A DNA stretch of 40,554 bases from a bacterium (GTDB lineage Bacteria > Sysuimicrobiota > Sysuimicrobiia > Sysuimicrobiales > Segetimicrobiaceae): positions 1-40,554 of the forward strand of contig DASYZR010000049.1 of the NCBI GenBank assembly GCA_035945995.1, written 5' to 3'. Under the pieces are notes generated by a model. It saw only the letters and a list, made by a program, of their open reading frames with translations. It did no database searches and was not told the origin of the DNA. The position numbers were made by a program, and so were the translations under genes. Positions 7,732-16,627 of the stretch are shown piece after piece (position 1 is the stretch's first letter; the number at the start of each line of letters is the position of its first letter).

Positions 7732-8715
7732 ATGCTCGCCTACATCGCGAGGCGGCTCGGGGCGATGATCCCGACGCTGTTCTTCGTCTCGATCGTCTGC
7801 TTCATCATCATCCAGCTGCCCCCGGGCGACTTCCTCACGTCGCTCGCGGCCAACGCCGCGAGCTCCGGGTCGGGCGCAGACGCGGCGGCGATGGCGAACC
7901 TCCGCCACCAGTACGGGCTCGACCAGCCGAAGTACGTGCGCTATGTCAAGTGGATCGCCGGCTTTCCGCGCGGCGACTTCGGCTATTCGTTCGAGTGGAA
8001 GCGGCCGGTGGCCGAGTTGATCGCGGGCCGGCTCGGGCTAACCATGGCCCTCTCGCTGCTCTCGCTGGCGCTCATGTGGGTCATCGCCGTCCCGGTCGGC
8101 ATCTACTCGGCCACGCACAAGTACTCGGGCCTGGATCACCTGCTGACCTTCGTCACGTTCGGCGGCCTGTCGATTCCCGATTTCCTGCTCGGACTGGTGT
8201 ATCTCTTTGTCGGCATCTTCGTCTTCGGCGCCTCGCTGAGCGGGCTCTCGGCCCCGGAGCTGGCGGAGGCGCCGTGGTCGGCCGCCAAGGTGCTCGACCT
8301 CGCGAACCGCCTGTTCTGGCCGGCCCTCATCCTCGGCGCGGGCGGCACGGCGCAACTGGTCCGGATCCTGCGCGGGAGCATGCTCGAGGTCACGGGCCAG
8401 CAGTTCGTCCGCACGGCCCGCGCGAAGGGGCTTCCGGAGCGGGTCGTGATCAACCGGCACGCCGTCCGGGTGGCAATCAACCCGCTCATCAGCGTCATGG
8501 GGATGCAGCTGCCCCAGCTGATCTCCGGCGCGACGATCCTCGGCATCGTGCTCTCCATCCCGACCACGGGCCCGATGCTCATCCGCGCGCTCACGAGCCA
8601 GGACATGTACCTTGCCGGGACGTTCCTGTTGTTCCTAAGCCTGATGCTGATGCTGGGGAACCTCCTGGCGGACGTGGCGCTGGCGTTCATGGATCCGCGC
8701 ATCCGGTACCAATGA
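7732..8715 (+). CDS. ABC importer permease, DppB type
   Basis: The 327-residue membrane protein has the DppB layout: a first helix after MLAYIARRLGAMIPTL, a periplasmic loop containing the LRHQYGLDQP signature, and five further helices. The cytoplasmic coupling (EAA) loop is visible around GQQFVRTARAKGLPERVV at about residues 222-240. It forms the translocation pore with the DppC-type protein encoded next. The start is 27 bases after the binding-protein stop and the last base of its stop overlaps the next start (ATGA), so the genes are translationally coupled. No ATPase subunit follows in the operon. Confidence 0.92.
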   Translation: MLAYIARRLGAMIPTLFFVSIVCFIIIQLPPGDFLTSLAANAASSGSGADAAAMANLRHQYGLDQPKYVRYVKWIAGFPRGDFGYSFEWKRPVAELIAGRLGLTMALSLLSLALMWVIAVPVGIYSATHKYSGLDHLLTFVTFGGLSIPDFLLGLVYLFVGIFVFGASLSGLSAPELAEAPWSAAKVLDLANRLFWPALILGAGGTAQLVRILRGSMLEVTGQQFVRTARAKGLPERVVINRHAVRVAINPLISVMGMQLPQLISGATILGIVLSIPTTGPMLIRALTSQDMYLAGTFLLFLSLMLMLGNLLADVALAFMDPRIRYQ

Positions 8716-9860
8716 GCGCGCTCGAGGGGATGGAGGTGGAGGCCGCGCTCCCCGGCACACCGGCCGCGGTTGCCGCCGCGACGCCCGCCGCACGGTCGGG
8801 CGTGTCCCGGCGGCAGCTGGTGTGGCGGCGGTTCCTCCGCAGCCGCGCCGCGCTCGCCGGGGGGGCCGTCGTGGCGCTGTTCTACGTCATGGCCCTGTGC
8901 GCGGACTTCCTGGCGCCCTACACGGTGGATCAGCGGTTCATTCAGTATCTCTATCTCCCGCCGCAGGCCCCGCACTTCAGCCCGCGGCTCGGCTTCTACG
9001 TCGACGGCATCACGTCGAAGGTCGATCAGAACACCCTGCTCACCACGTTTGCCCCGGACGGCCGCCGCCGGATCCCGGTCCGCTTCTTCGTCCACGGCGA
9101 ACCGTACCGGATGGCCGGCCTGATCGCGTCGGACGTGCACCTCTTCGGCGTCGCGGATCCGGACATGGGGGTCTTTCTCGCGGGCACGGACCGGCAGGGG
9201 CGCGACATGCTGTCGCGGCTCCTGATCGGCAGCCAGATGTCGCTCACGATCGGCCTCGTGGGCGTGGCGCTCAGCCTCGTCATCGGCTCGGTCCTGGGCG
9301 TCGTGTCCGGCTACTACGGGGGCCCGATCGACGAGCTCGTCCAACGCGGAATCGAGGTCATCCGCTCGTTTCCGGCGATCCCGCTGTGGATGGCGCTGAC
9401 CGCGGCGCTCCCCCAGCACTGGCCGCCGGAGCGCGTGTACTTCGCGATCACGGTGATCCTGTCGGTGATCGGCTGGACGTGGCTGGCGCGCCAGCTCCGC
9501 GGCCGGGTGCTCGCGCTGCGGGACGAGGAGTTCGTCACGGCGGCCCGGGTGATGGGCGCGAGCGATGCGCGGATCATCTTCCGGCACCTGCTGCCCCAGG
9601 TGTTCGGGCTCATCGTGGTCATCGCCACACTTGCGATGCCCGGCATGATCCTGGCGGAGACGGCGCTGTCGTTCCTGAACCTCGGACTGCGGCCGCCGCT
9701 CACGAGCTGGGGGGTGCTGCTGCAGGAAGCGCAGAATTTGGAATCCCTGCGGCACTACCCGTGGCTGCTGAGCCCGGCCGTGTTCATCTCGATCACGGTC
9801 TTGGCGTTCAACTTCTTCGGCGACGGCCTCCGCGACGCGGCGGACCCGTACTCCGCGTAG
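8712..9860 (+). CDS. ABC importer permease, DppC type
   Basis: The 382-residue partner permease overlaps the upstream stop by four bases. The N-terminal cytoplasmic tail precedes a first helix near residue 55. A long insertion of about 80 residues (around PPQAPHFSPRLGF to DVHLFGVADPD) separates helix 1 from the conserved GTDRQGRDMLSRLLIGSQ segment; this large extracellular insert is seen in DppC relatives of oligosaccharide-type importers. The coupling loop is visible at DEEFVTAARVMGASDARIIF. It pairs with the DppB-type protein and needs an ATPase encoded elsewhere. Confidence 0.92.
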   Translation: MSALEGMEVEAALPGTPAAVAAATPAARSGVSRRQLVWRRFLRSRAALAGGAVVALFYVMALCADFLAPYTVDQRFIQYLYLPPQAPHFSPRLGFYVDGITSKVDQNTLLTTFAPDGRRRIPVRFFVHGEPYRMAGLIASDVHLFGVADPDMGVFLAGTDRQGRDMLSRLLIGSQMSLTIGLVGVALSLVIGSVLGVVSGYYGGPIDELVQRGIEVIRSFPAIPLWMALTAALPQHWPPERVYFAITVILSVIGWTWLARQLRGRVLALRDEEFVTAARVMGASDARIIFRHLLPQVFGLIVVIATLAMPGMILAETALSFLNLGLRPPLTSWGVLLQEAQNLESLRHYPWLLSPAVFISITVLAFNFFGDGLRDAADPYSA

Positions 9861-9869
9861 GAGGTCGCA

Positions 9870-11000
9870 ATGCGGATCGAAGACGTCCGGGTGATCCGGT
9901 TCCGCTACACGTCGCGCGTGGTGCGCGATGCGGAGGGCCACGGCCACCCTGGGCCCGCCCACGAGGCGGTCCAGACCCTGACCGTCGTCCAGGCCGAGAG
10001 CGGGATCGACGGCTACTGCTTTGGTGGCAGCGAGGCGCTCGCCGCCGCGGCCCGGCCGATCCTGGTGGGGCAGCATCCCCTCGACCGCGAGCGCATCTGG
10101 CAGACCCTGCGCCGCCACCAGCGTCTCGCCGGCGACGTGCTGACCGACCGCGGGATCGCCGTGCTCGACGTCGCGCTGTGGGACCTCGCCGGCCGGCTCG
10201 CGCACGTGCCGATCTCGCGGCTGCTCGGCGGCTTCCGCACCCGGGTGCCCGCGTACGCCAGCACCATGTGCGGGGATGATCTCCCCGGCGGGTTGAATTC
10301 GCCGGAGGCGTACGCGGAGTTCGCCGTGGGACTCGTCGAGCGGGGCTACCCCGCGATCAAGCTGCACACCTGGATGCCCCCGCTCGGCCCCGACCCCAAA
10401 CGAGACGTCGCCGCCTGCCGGGCGGTGCGGGACCGGGTGGGCCCCGGCGTGCGTCTCATGCTCGACTGCTTCCACGACTACAGCCGGACAGAGGCGCTGT
10501 ACATCGGGCGCGCGCTCGAGGAGCTCGACTTCTACTGGTTCGAGGAGCCGATGGACGAGCACAACGTCAGCTCGTACGTGTGGCTCGCGGACCAGCTCCG
10601 CATCCCGCTTGTGGGCCCGGAGACCGCCGAGGGGAAGATGTTTACCCGGGCGGAGTGGATCCTGCGCGGCGCTTCCGACATCAGCCGCTACTCCGCGAAC
10701 CTCGGCGGGATTACGCCCATGCTCAAGGCGATCCACCTCTGCGAGTCGCTCGGCGTGCCGCTCGAAGTGCACGGCGGCGGCGCCGCGAATCTGCAGGTGC
10801 TCGGAGCCATGGGCTTTCCCGGCGAGTACTATGAACGGGGATTGCTGCACCCGTTTCTCGACTACGAAACCGCCACCCCGTGGCTCACCGAGGTGATCGA
10901 CCCACTCGACCACGACGGCTCCGTCCGGATCTCCGAGAAACCCGGGCTCGGCCAGGACATCGACTGGGAGTACATCGAGCAACACCGCCTCGACGCGTGA
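9870..11000 (+). CDS. Mandelate racemase/muconate lactonizing enzyme family protein
   Basis: This second enolase-superfamily enzyme (376 residues) has the N-terminal capping domain and the barrel metal ligands D in LMLDCF (about 198), E in WFEEPMDE (about 225) and E in GPETAEG (about 251), with a late histidine in EVHGGGAANLQ (about 300). The first catalytic lysine motif reads IKLHTW, that is K-x-H instead of the usual K-x-K, so the chemistry may differ from the first enzyme of the operon. AGGAGG overlaps the stop of the permease gene and gives a well-spaced ATG. Co-transcription with a glucarate-dehydratase-like gene suggests it handles a related sugar acid or a diastereomer; the substrate is unknown. 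Confidence 0.87.
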   Translation: MRIEDVRVIRFRYTSRVVRDAEGHGHPGPAHEAVQTLTVVQAESGIDGYCFGGSEALAAAARPILVGQHPLDRERIWQTLRRHQRLAGDVLTDRGIAVLDVALWDLAGRLAHVPISRLLGGFRTRVPAYASTMCGDDLPGGLNSPEAYAEFAVGLVERGYPAIKLHTWMPPLGPDPKRDVAACRAVRDRVGPGVRLMLDCFHDYSRTEALYIGRALEELDFYWFEEPMDEHNVSSYVWLADQLRIPLVGPETAEGKMFTRAEWILRGASDISRYSANLGGITPMLKAIHLCESLGVPLEVHGGGAANLQVLGAMGFPGEYYERGLLHPFLDYETATPWLTEVIDPLDHDGSVRISEKPGLGQDIDWEYIEQHRLDA

Positions 11001-11002
11001 GC

Positions 11003-11614
11003 ATGCACGCCTCGCTGGCCGCCACGGACGTCGCCCGGGCGTTCGGCCGTCACCGCGTGCTGCGGGGGGTCACCTTCCGCGCGCACCCCGGCGAGATGAT
11101 CGGCATCGTCGGCGAAAACGGCGCTGGCAAGACGACGCTGCTGCGCATCCTCGCCGGCCTGCTGCCGGCCTCGCACGGGCACGTGGAGGTCCACGGCCGC
11201 CTGGGGTACTGCCCCCAGGAGCCGCAGGTGCACGCCGCGCTGACGGTGGCCCAAAACCTCGAGTGGTTCGCCGCCGCGTACCGGCTCGACCGCACGGCGC
11301 CGGCCGACGCGCTTCTCGAGCGCCTGGCGTTGCAGCAATTCCGGCACGCGCTGGTGCGGGACCTGAGCGGCGGGACCCGCCAGAAGCTGAACCTCGTGCT
11401 CGCGCTGATGCACACGCCGACCGTCCTGCTGCTCGACGAGCCGTACCAAGGATTCGATTGGGAGACGTACCAGCGGTTTTGGGCGCTGGCCGAAGAATAC
11501 CGCGGCGCCGGCCAGACGGTGGTGATCATCTCGCACCTCTTCTACGAGCTGGCGCGCTTCGACCGCGTGCTGCGGCTCCAGGACGGCGTGCTGACGGCGG
11601 AACGCGGCGCGTGA
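11003..11614 (+). CDS. ABC exporter ATP-binding protein
   Basis: A short (203-residue) ATPase with Walker A GENGAGKTT (about 37-45), the Q-loop in YCPQEPQ, signature LSGGTRQ (about 121), Walker B VLLLDEP (about 141) and the switch histidine in IISHLFYE. It works with the membrane protein encoded directly downstream as a two-gene ABC-2 type system, not with the Dpp-type importer, whose ATPases are of a different class. The ATG at 11003 is used; an in-frame GTG at 10997 would overlap the previous stop as GTGA and is equally possible. The exported substrate is not indicated by sequence. Confidence 0.88.
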   Translation: MHASLAATDVARAFGRHRVLRGVTFRAHPGEMIGIVGENGAGKTTLLRILAGLLPASHGHVEVHGRLGYCPQEPQVHAALTVAQNLEWFAAAYRLDRTAPADALLERLALQQFRHALVRDLSGGTRQKLNLVLALMHTPTVLLLDEPYQGFDWETYQRFWALAEEYRGAGQTVVIISHLFYELARFDRVLRLQDGVLTAERGA

Positions 11615-12366
11615 TCGCGCAGTTTCGGGCCACGTTTCGGCTGAGCCTCATCGAGCAACGGCACAACCGGTTTGCGATCATGCTGCTGCTCGCGTATCTG
11701 CCGGCGTGGTGCGGGATTATCGCGGCCGTCTCCGAGGGCGCGATCGCCTTCAAGCTGCGCGCCTTCAACCTCTTCGTCGCCACGAGCCAGACGCGCCTCG
11801 GTCTGCTGACCGGGATGCTGAACGCGACGACGCTCATCATGGGGTTTGTGGGATTGAGCGTTATGCGGCAGTCGCAGGCCGTGGATCAGCGGCTGGTGTT
11901 GTGCGGCCACTCCCGCGCCGCGTTGGTCCTCGGCCGCCTCGTCGCGCTCGGCCTCGCATCGCTCGCCGTCGCGGCCTACGCCGCCGCGGTGCTCGGGCTG
12001 TTCTTCCCGCTGCGGCACTTCGCGGTGGTCGCCGCGGGCACGTTCGCCGCCGTCTGCGCCTACGTGGCCATCGGCATGCTGGCCGGGGTCGCCCTGGCGG
12101 GCGACCTCGAGGGCTTCTTCTTCGTCATCATGCTGAGCCTGGTGGACACGTTCCTGCAGAACCCGATCGGCAGCGCGGCGGCCAACCGCCAGGTCGTCGA
12201 ATTCCTGCCGTCCTACCTGCCGATGCAGATGGTCGTCGGCGGGGCGCTGACGGAGCACGCGGCGTGGTGGCAGTTCTGGGCCGCGCTGGTGTGGGCCGCC
12301 GGCGCCGGCACCCTCGTGCTAATCGCGTTCTGGTACCGGACGCGGACGGCTCGGCCGCGCCGGTGA
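11611..12366 (+). CDS. ABC-2 type membrane protein
   Basis: This 251-residue integral membrane protein has about six hydrophobic segments (for example MLLLAYLPAWCGIIAAV, LIMGFVGLSVM, and the final WQFWAALVWAAGAGTLVLIAF). The GTG start overlaps the ATPase stop by four bases (GTGA), so the two are coupled and form one exporter. No strong family signature beyond the ABC-2 layout is seen. It ends the seven-gene operon that began at 4506, convergent with the PP-loop gene 10 bases away. Confidence 0.75.
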   Translation: MIAQFRATFRLSLIEQRHNRFAIMLLLAYLPAWCGIIAAVSEGAIAFKLRAFNLFVATSQTRLGLLTGMLNATTLIMGFVGLSVMRQSQAVDQRLVLCGHSRAALVLGRLVALGLASLAVAAYAAAVLGLFFPLRHFAVVAAGTFAAVCAYVAIGMLAGVALAGDLEGFFFVIMLSLVDTFLQNPIGSAAANRQVVEFLPSYLPMQMVVGGALTEHAAWWQFWAALVWAAGAGTLVLIAFWYRTRTARPRR

Positions 12367-12376
12367 CGGACTCGGC

Positions 12377-13402
12377 TCAGGCTGCGATGCCGGCGCGGAA
12401 CCCGACGATGTGGAACGTGCCCAGCCGCCGGTTGGTCGTCGGCTGCCAGTCCACCCGGATCGGGGCGGCGAAGTCCGGCGCCAGGCGGCCGCGCTCGATC
12501 CAGTGCCGGGCGTGGGCGTCGTGCAGAATCGACGGGTTGGCCTTCGCCACCAGCGTGATCGGCCCGTCCACGACGTGGACTTCCGCGAGCTCGGGGAGCG
12601 CTCCGAGGGCCGCGCACAGCCGGGCCCGGATCTCCGGTCCCGGGATCGGCCGCACGTTGACGAGGCCGATGTTGCGCCCGAGCGGCCCGATGATCTTCAC
12701 GTTCGCGAGGTCCGCGGCGACGCCGGCCTCTCGGAGCACCCGCAGCACCACCTCGTTGGCCCGGGCCACCGCCTGTCCGTGGTAGTCGGGCGAGACGAGC
12801 GGTTTGAGCAGATGCTTCAGTTTGCATCCCTCGCGGCCCGGGTGCTCGCCGATCCGCGGCGGCCGCACGCCCATCGCGTCGGCGAGCGCGCGGATCTCCG
12901 GCTTGCCGAGATCCAGCAGGGGTGCGTAGTAGCCGTTGCAGACCCTGAGACCCAACTGGCCCCACGTGTCGCTGCGGTTTGCCCCGGTGAGCACGAGCCG
13001 CCCGGCGGACGCGGCCTTGACCATGCCGAGTTTGATCTCGCGCGTGCAGCGATTGCACGCCGGCCCCGCGGCCTGCACGCGGTGCTGCCGGTACTGGCCG
13101 AGCAGGCACCGCTGCTGCAGCCCGAGGGACTCCGCGACCTCGAGCACGATCTCGTTGCCGCGCGCGTAGGCGTACGGCCCCATGTTGACGGTGACGAGCA
13201 GCACGTGTCCGGGGCCGAGGGCGTCGCGTGCCAGGGCTGCCGCCACGGTGCTGTCGAGGCCGCCGCTAAAGGCGACCACGACCGGCCGGCCGGCCGCGGT
13301 GGTGCGGATGTCCTCGAGCAGCCGGTTCCGGAGGCCGGAGGCGTCCGGGGCGACGGGCGTGTCCACGGGTTCAAGCCTAACGAATTCGCCGGCGGTTGTC
13401 AC
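12377..13402 (-). CDS. LarE/ExsB-like PP-loop ATPase
   Basis: The 341-residue protein has the PP-loop SGGLDS at residues 46-51 for adenylating a substrate. A CNRC motif follows in PACNRCTREIK, at the place where LarE-type sulfur transferases carry CxxC or the sacrificial cysteine. After LTGANRSDTWGQ and the run YYAPLLDLGKPEIRALADAMG it matches the LarE/ExsB order, with a third cysteine in GREGCKLK. The 110-residue C-terminal part resembles the extra domain of this family. LarE makes the nickel-pincer cofactor of lactate racemase, but no larA, larB or larC is nearby, so the substrate is open. The GTG at 13402 has no clear ribosome binding site; a second GTG at codon 13 is possible. Confidence 0.75.
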   Translation of the reverse strand: MTTAGEFVRLEPVDTPVAPDASGLRNRLLEDIRTTAAGRPVVVAFSGGLDSTVAAALARDALGPGHVLLVTVNMGPYAYARGNEIVLEVAESLGLQQRCLLGQYRQHRVQAAGPACNRCTREIKLGMVKAASAGRLVLTGANRSDTWGQLGLRVCNGYYAPLLDLGKPEIRALADAMGVRPPRIGEHPGREGCKLKHLLKPLVSPDYHGQAVARANEVVLRVLREAGVAADLANVKIIGPLGRNIGLVNVRPIPGPEIRARLCAALGALPELAEVHVVDGPITLVAKANPSILHDAHARHWIERGRLAPDFAAPIRVDWQPTTNRRLGTFHIVGFRAGIAA

Positions 13403-13519
13403 GCCGCGGGCGGCGGGACGAAGGAGACCCGCGGCGCCGCACTAAAGAGCACCGATGTCAGCCGGCCGTCCGCGGGGGGTCGCCGGACAGGCCGGCATCG
13501 TGGGCATCGGGGGTGACGC

Positions 13520-14779
13520 ATGCGTAGGCGGATCTGGGGGGCGCTGGCCGCGGCGGTGCTGGTGGCCGGCCTCTGGCCGGCCGCGGTCGTCGGTCAGGGG
13601 ACGGCCGCGATGACGTTCTGGAGCTGGCGGGGCGAAGACCGGGCGTTTTACGAGGGCATGATCAAGAAGTTCGAAGCGCAGAACCCCGGGGTGTCGATCC
13701 AATTCCAGACGTACAAGCCCACCGAATACGCCACGGTCCTGTCGGCGGCGATGCAGGCCGGCAAGGGCCCGGACATCGTACATCTCCGCGCGTACGGGGC
13801 GTTGCAGCCGTTCGCCCGGCCCGAGTTCCTGGTTCCGCTCGACGACAAGGTCCCCGAGCTGAAGACGTTCTCCCGCCAGTGGCTGGACGGCGCCCGCTCG
13901 CAGGCGGACCACAAGGTCTACGGCGTGCCGTTCGCCGTGCAGGCGCTCGTCATCTTCTATAACAAGAAGCTGCTGGCCCGGGCCGGCGTGCAGCCGGCGG
14001 CCTGGACGTGGGACCAGTTCCTCGGCGCCCTGCGCACGCTCCACGATAAGGGCACCACGCCGCTGGCAAACGGCGGGAAGGAAGGCTGGACGCTCGAGAT
14101 CGCGATGGGCGTCGTCGCGCCGAACTTCTATGGGGGCTCGAACTTCTACGAAGCCGTGACGCGCGGGCAGACGACGTTCCGGAGCCCGCAGTTTACCGGC
14201 GCGCTCGCCAAGATGGGAGAGCTCCGGCCCTACCTGCCCCAGGGGTACATGGGCGTGTCCTACACCGACATGCAGCAGCTCTTCATCAACGAGCAGGCGG
14301 CGATGTTCGTGGGCGGGATCTGGGAGCTCGGCTACTTCCAGAGCCAGAACTCGTCACTCGACATCGGTGTGATGCCGGGGCCGGTGGCGAAGGCGGGCGA
14401 CACCCCGTGGGTCAGCAGTTACGACGACGGCAACTACGGCGTGAACGCCAAGACCCCCCACATGGCGGAGGCGATCAAGTTCATCCGGTTCACCGCGGCG
14501 CGGGAGTGGGGCCAGGCGTTTACCGATCAGCTCAAGCAGATCTCGGCCGTGCCGGGCGTGCAAGTGCACGACCCCCGGCTCCAGCAGGTGGTCGTCTGGA
14601 TGCGCCACGCCACGCCGTACATCATGCTCGTCGGCTTCCGCTGGAAGAACCCGACCGGGAGCGAGCTGATTCAAAACGACCTGCAGGGGATGTTCGCGGG
14701 CAAACTGACCCCGCAGCAGGTCGGGGACGACGTGACGCGGGGCCTGGCGACCTGGTTCCCGCCCTTCGCCGGACGGTGA
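13520..14779 (+). CDS. Sugar ABC transporter solute-binding protein (family 1)
   Basis: The 419-residue protein has a Sec signal peptide (hydrophobic core about residues 5-25, ending near VVGQG) and the CUT1 sugar-binding fold: MTFWSWRGEDRAFYEGMIKKFEAQNPGV, then KGPDIVHLRAYG, then VYGVPFAVQALVIFYNKKLL, and later INEQAAMFVGGIWELGYF. It captures a mono- or oligosaccharide outside the membrane for the two permeases downstream. No lipobox cysteine is present. It starts a three-gene operon divergent from the PP-loop gene; the 117-base gap must hold both promoters, but I see no strong -10/-35 pair. Confidence 0.9.
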   Translation: MRRRIWGALAAAVLVAGLWPAAVVGQGTAAMTFWSWRGEDRAFYEGMIKKFEAQNPGVSIQFQTYKPTEYATVLSAAMQAGKGPDIVHLRAYGALQPFARPEFLVPLDDKVPELKTFSRQWLDGARSQADHKVYGVPFAVQALVIFYNKKLLARAGVQPAAWTWDQFLGALRTLHDKGTTPLANGGKEGWTLEIAMGVVAPNFYGGSNFYEAVTRGQTTFRSPQFTGALAKMGELRPYLPQGYMGVSYTDMQQLFINEQAAMFVGGIWELGYFQSQNSSLDIGVMPGPVAKAGDTPWVSSYDDGNYGVNAKTPHMAEAIKFIRFTAAREWGQAFTDQLKQISAVPGVQVHDPRLQQVVVWMRHATPYIMLVGFRWKNPTGSELIQNDLQGMFAGKLTPQQVGDDVTRGLATWFPPFAGR

Positions 14780-14834
14780 GCGCCTGAAGGAAGGTCCGAA
14801 GCCGGCCCTCCTGCCGTACCGTACCGTCCGCGCG

Positions 14835-15725
14835 TTGTGGGTCGCGGCGTGCCTCGCGCCGGCGCTCCTGCTGTTCAGCGCGTTCGTCGCGTATCCCGTG
14901 CTGACGGCGATGGCGTACGCCTTCGCCCGCTGGGACGGCATCGTGCGCGTCGGTTTCGCCGGGTTCGAGAATTTCCACCGGTTGCTTGCGCAGTACCCGT
15001 ACCGCGACCGGATGACCGGGGCGTTCTGGCACAACTGCTGGACTTTCGTGCTCACGATGGCCGTGCAAAACGGCCTGGCGATGCTGTTCGCGGTTCTCCT
15101 GGCCGGCCGGATCCGCGGTGCGGGCCTCTATCGCGCGATCTTTTTCATGCCGGTGGTGCTCTCGCTCGTCATCGTCGGGTTTCTCTGGCAGCTCTTCCTG
15201 AACCCGGTGTGGGGCGCCGTTGACAAGCTGCTGGCGGCGGCCGGGCTGGGGGCCCTGGCCCGGCCGTGGCTCGGAGACCCGCACACCGCCTTGGCCTCCC
15301 TGGTCCTGGTGAACGCCTGGCGGTGGGTCGGCTTTCCGACGATCGTCTTTCTCGCCGGCATTCAATCGATCCCGGAGGACTATCTCGAGGCCGCCCGCCT
15401 CGACGGCGCCGGGGCCGCGACGATCTTCCGGCGGATCGTGCTGCCGCTGCTCGCCCCGCAGGTGAACATCATCGTCATTCTCACGTTCATCGGCGCCTTC
15501 AACTGGTTCGAGCTGCCCTACGTCATGGAAGGCGTGACCGGCGAGCCGTTCCACAGCACCGACGTGCTGGGGCTGCTCTTCTACCGGTCGGCGTTCGGCG
15601 CCGTCGACACCGGCAACCCCGACGTCGGCCTCGGCTCGGCGATCGCGGTCGTCATGTTTGTGCTGATCCTCGTGACGAGCGGGCTCGGCGCCGTGTACCT
15701 GCGGCGGCGGGAAATCGAGGCGTGA
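14835..15725 (+). CDS. Sugar ABC importer permease, MalF type
   Basis: A membrane subunit of about 296 residues with the CUT1 layout: a first helix in LAPALLLFSAFVAYPVL, the EAA coupling loop at YLEAARLDGAGAATIFRRIVLPLL (about residues 183-206), and a C-terminal helix before the stop. The start is uncertain: TTG at 14835 is the first usual start in frame, but homology seems to begin about 17 codons earlier (LKEGPKPALLPYRTV), where only CTG codons occur, and an AAGGAAGG stretch lies at 14787-14794. It works with the MalG-type protein whose GTG overlaps its stop. Confidence 0.85.
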   Translation: MWVAACLAPALLLFSAFVAYPVLTAMAYAFARWDGIVRVGFAGFENFHRLLAQYPYRDRMTGAFWHNCWTFVLTMAVQNGLAMLFAVLLAGRIRGAGLYRAIFFMPVVLSLVIVGFLWQLFLNPVWGAVDKLLAAAGLGALARPWLGDPHTALASLVLVNAWRWVGFPTIVFLAGIQSIPEDYLEAARLDGAGAATIFRRIVLPLLAPQVNIIVILTFIGAFNWFELPYVMEGVTGEPFHSTDVLGLLFYRSAFGAVDTGNPDVGLGSAIAVVMFVLILVTSGLGAVYLRRREIEA

Positions 15726-16612
15726 GGGCGCCCGGCACGCCGGGCGGCGTCATCGTCCGCGCGGCCCCCCGTCCGGGGATCCGGGGCGCCGGTCCCGCCG
15801 CGGCCGCCGTGCTGACGCAGGCGCTGCTCGCCGCGAACGCCCTCCTGGTCGTGCTGCCGCTCGTCTTCATGGTGCTCTCCTCGCTCAAGAGCACGCGCGA
15901 GATTTTCCAGCGGCCGTTCGCCCTCCCGCTCGCCCCGCGCTGGGACAACTACACGCAGCTGTGGAGCGCCGCCCACTTCGCGCTCTACTTCCGGAACAGC
16001 GTCGTGGTGACGGTCGCGTCCATGGCGCTGATCCTGACCACGGGCACGCTCGCGGCGTTCGCGCTCGGGCGGTACCGCTTCCGCGGCAACGACCTCGTGT
16101 ACCTGTTCTTCCTGAGCGGGATCATGGTGCCGATCCGGCTCGCCATTATCCCGCTGTTCATCATGATGCGCGATCTGCGACTCCTCGACACGCTCGCGTC
16201 GCTGGTGCTGGTGTACGCCGCGTCCGGGCTGCCGAGCGCCGTCTTCATTCTGACCGGGTTCTTTCGGGCGCTGCCGCAGGACCTCGACAGCGCGGCCCGC
16301 ATCGACGGCGCGGGCGAAGCGGCGATTCTGCTGCGCGTCCTGCTGCCGCTCGTCCGGCCGGCGCTCGCGATCGTCACGGTGTACAATATCATCCCGATCT
16401 GGAACGACTTCTTCTTCCCGCTGGTCTTCACCCACGCCGAGCGGGTGAAGACCGTGCCCCTCGGGCTCACGGTGTTCTTCGGGGAATACGCCACCAACTG
16501 GGCCGCGCTGTTCGCCGGCCTGACCCTCTCGGCGGCCCCCGTGCTGCTGCTGTACGTCCTCATGTCGCGGCAGTTCATCAAGGGCCTGACGGCCGGCGCC
16601 GTCAAAGGGTAG
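15722..16612 (+). CDS. Sugar ABC importer permease, MalG type
   Basis: The 296-residue partner permease starts with a GTG that overlaps the MalF-type stop by four bases. After a glycine/proline-rich cytoplasmic tail it shows helix 1 (LLAANALLVVLPLVFMVLSS), the class landmark FRNSVVVTVASM, LGRYRFRG, and the coupling loop SAARIDGAGEAAILLRVLLPL (about residues 192-213). It ends with the typical SRQFIKGLTAGAVKG. It completes the importer apart from the ATPase, which in CUT1 systems is often a shared MsmK-type protein encoded elsewhere. Confidence 0.93.
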   Translation: MRAPGTPGGVIVRAAPRPGIRGAGPAAAAVLTQALLAANALLVVLPLVFMVLSSLKSTREIFQRPFALPLAPRWDNYTQLWSAAHFALYFRNSVVVTVASMALILTTGTLAAFALGRYRFRGNDLVYLFFLSGIMVPIRLAIIPLFIMMRDLRLLDTLASLVLVYAASGLPSAVFILTGFFRALPQDLDSAARIDGAGEAAILLRVLLPLVRPALAIVTVYNIIPIWNDFFFPLVFTHAERVKTVPLGLTVFFGEYATNWAALFAGLTLSAAPVLLLYVLMSRQFIKGLTAGAVKG

Positions 16613-16627
16613 CGGATCGCCCGGCGG

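Noticed and set aside
8136-10985. A 949-codon open frame on the minus strand opposite the permease and enolase genes
   Set aside because: It is antisense to three well-supported genes, its translation is Arg/Asp/Glu/His/Gly-rich with no domain, and such long antisense frames are expected where the third codon positions are nearly all G or C.
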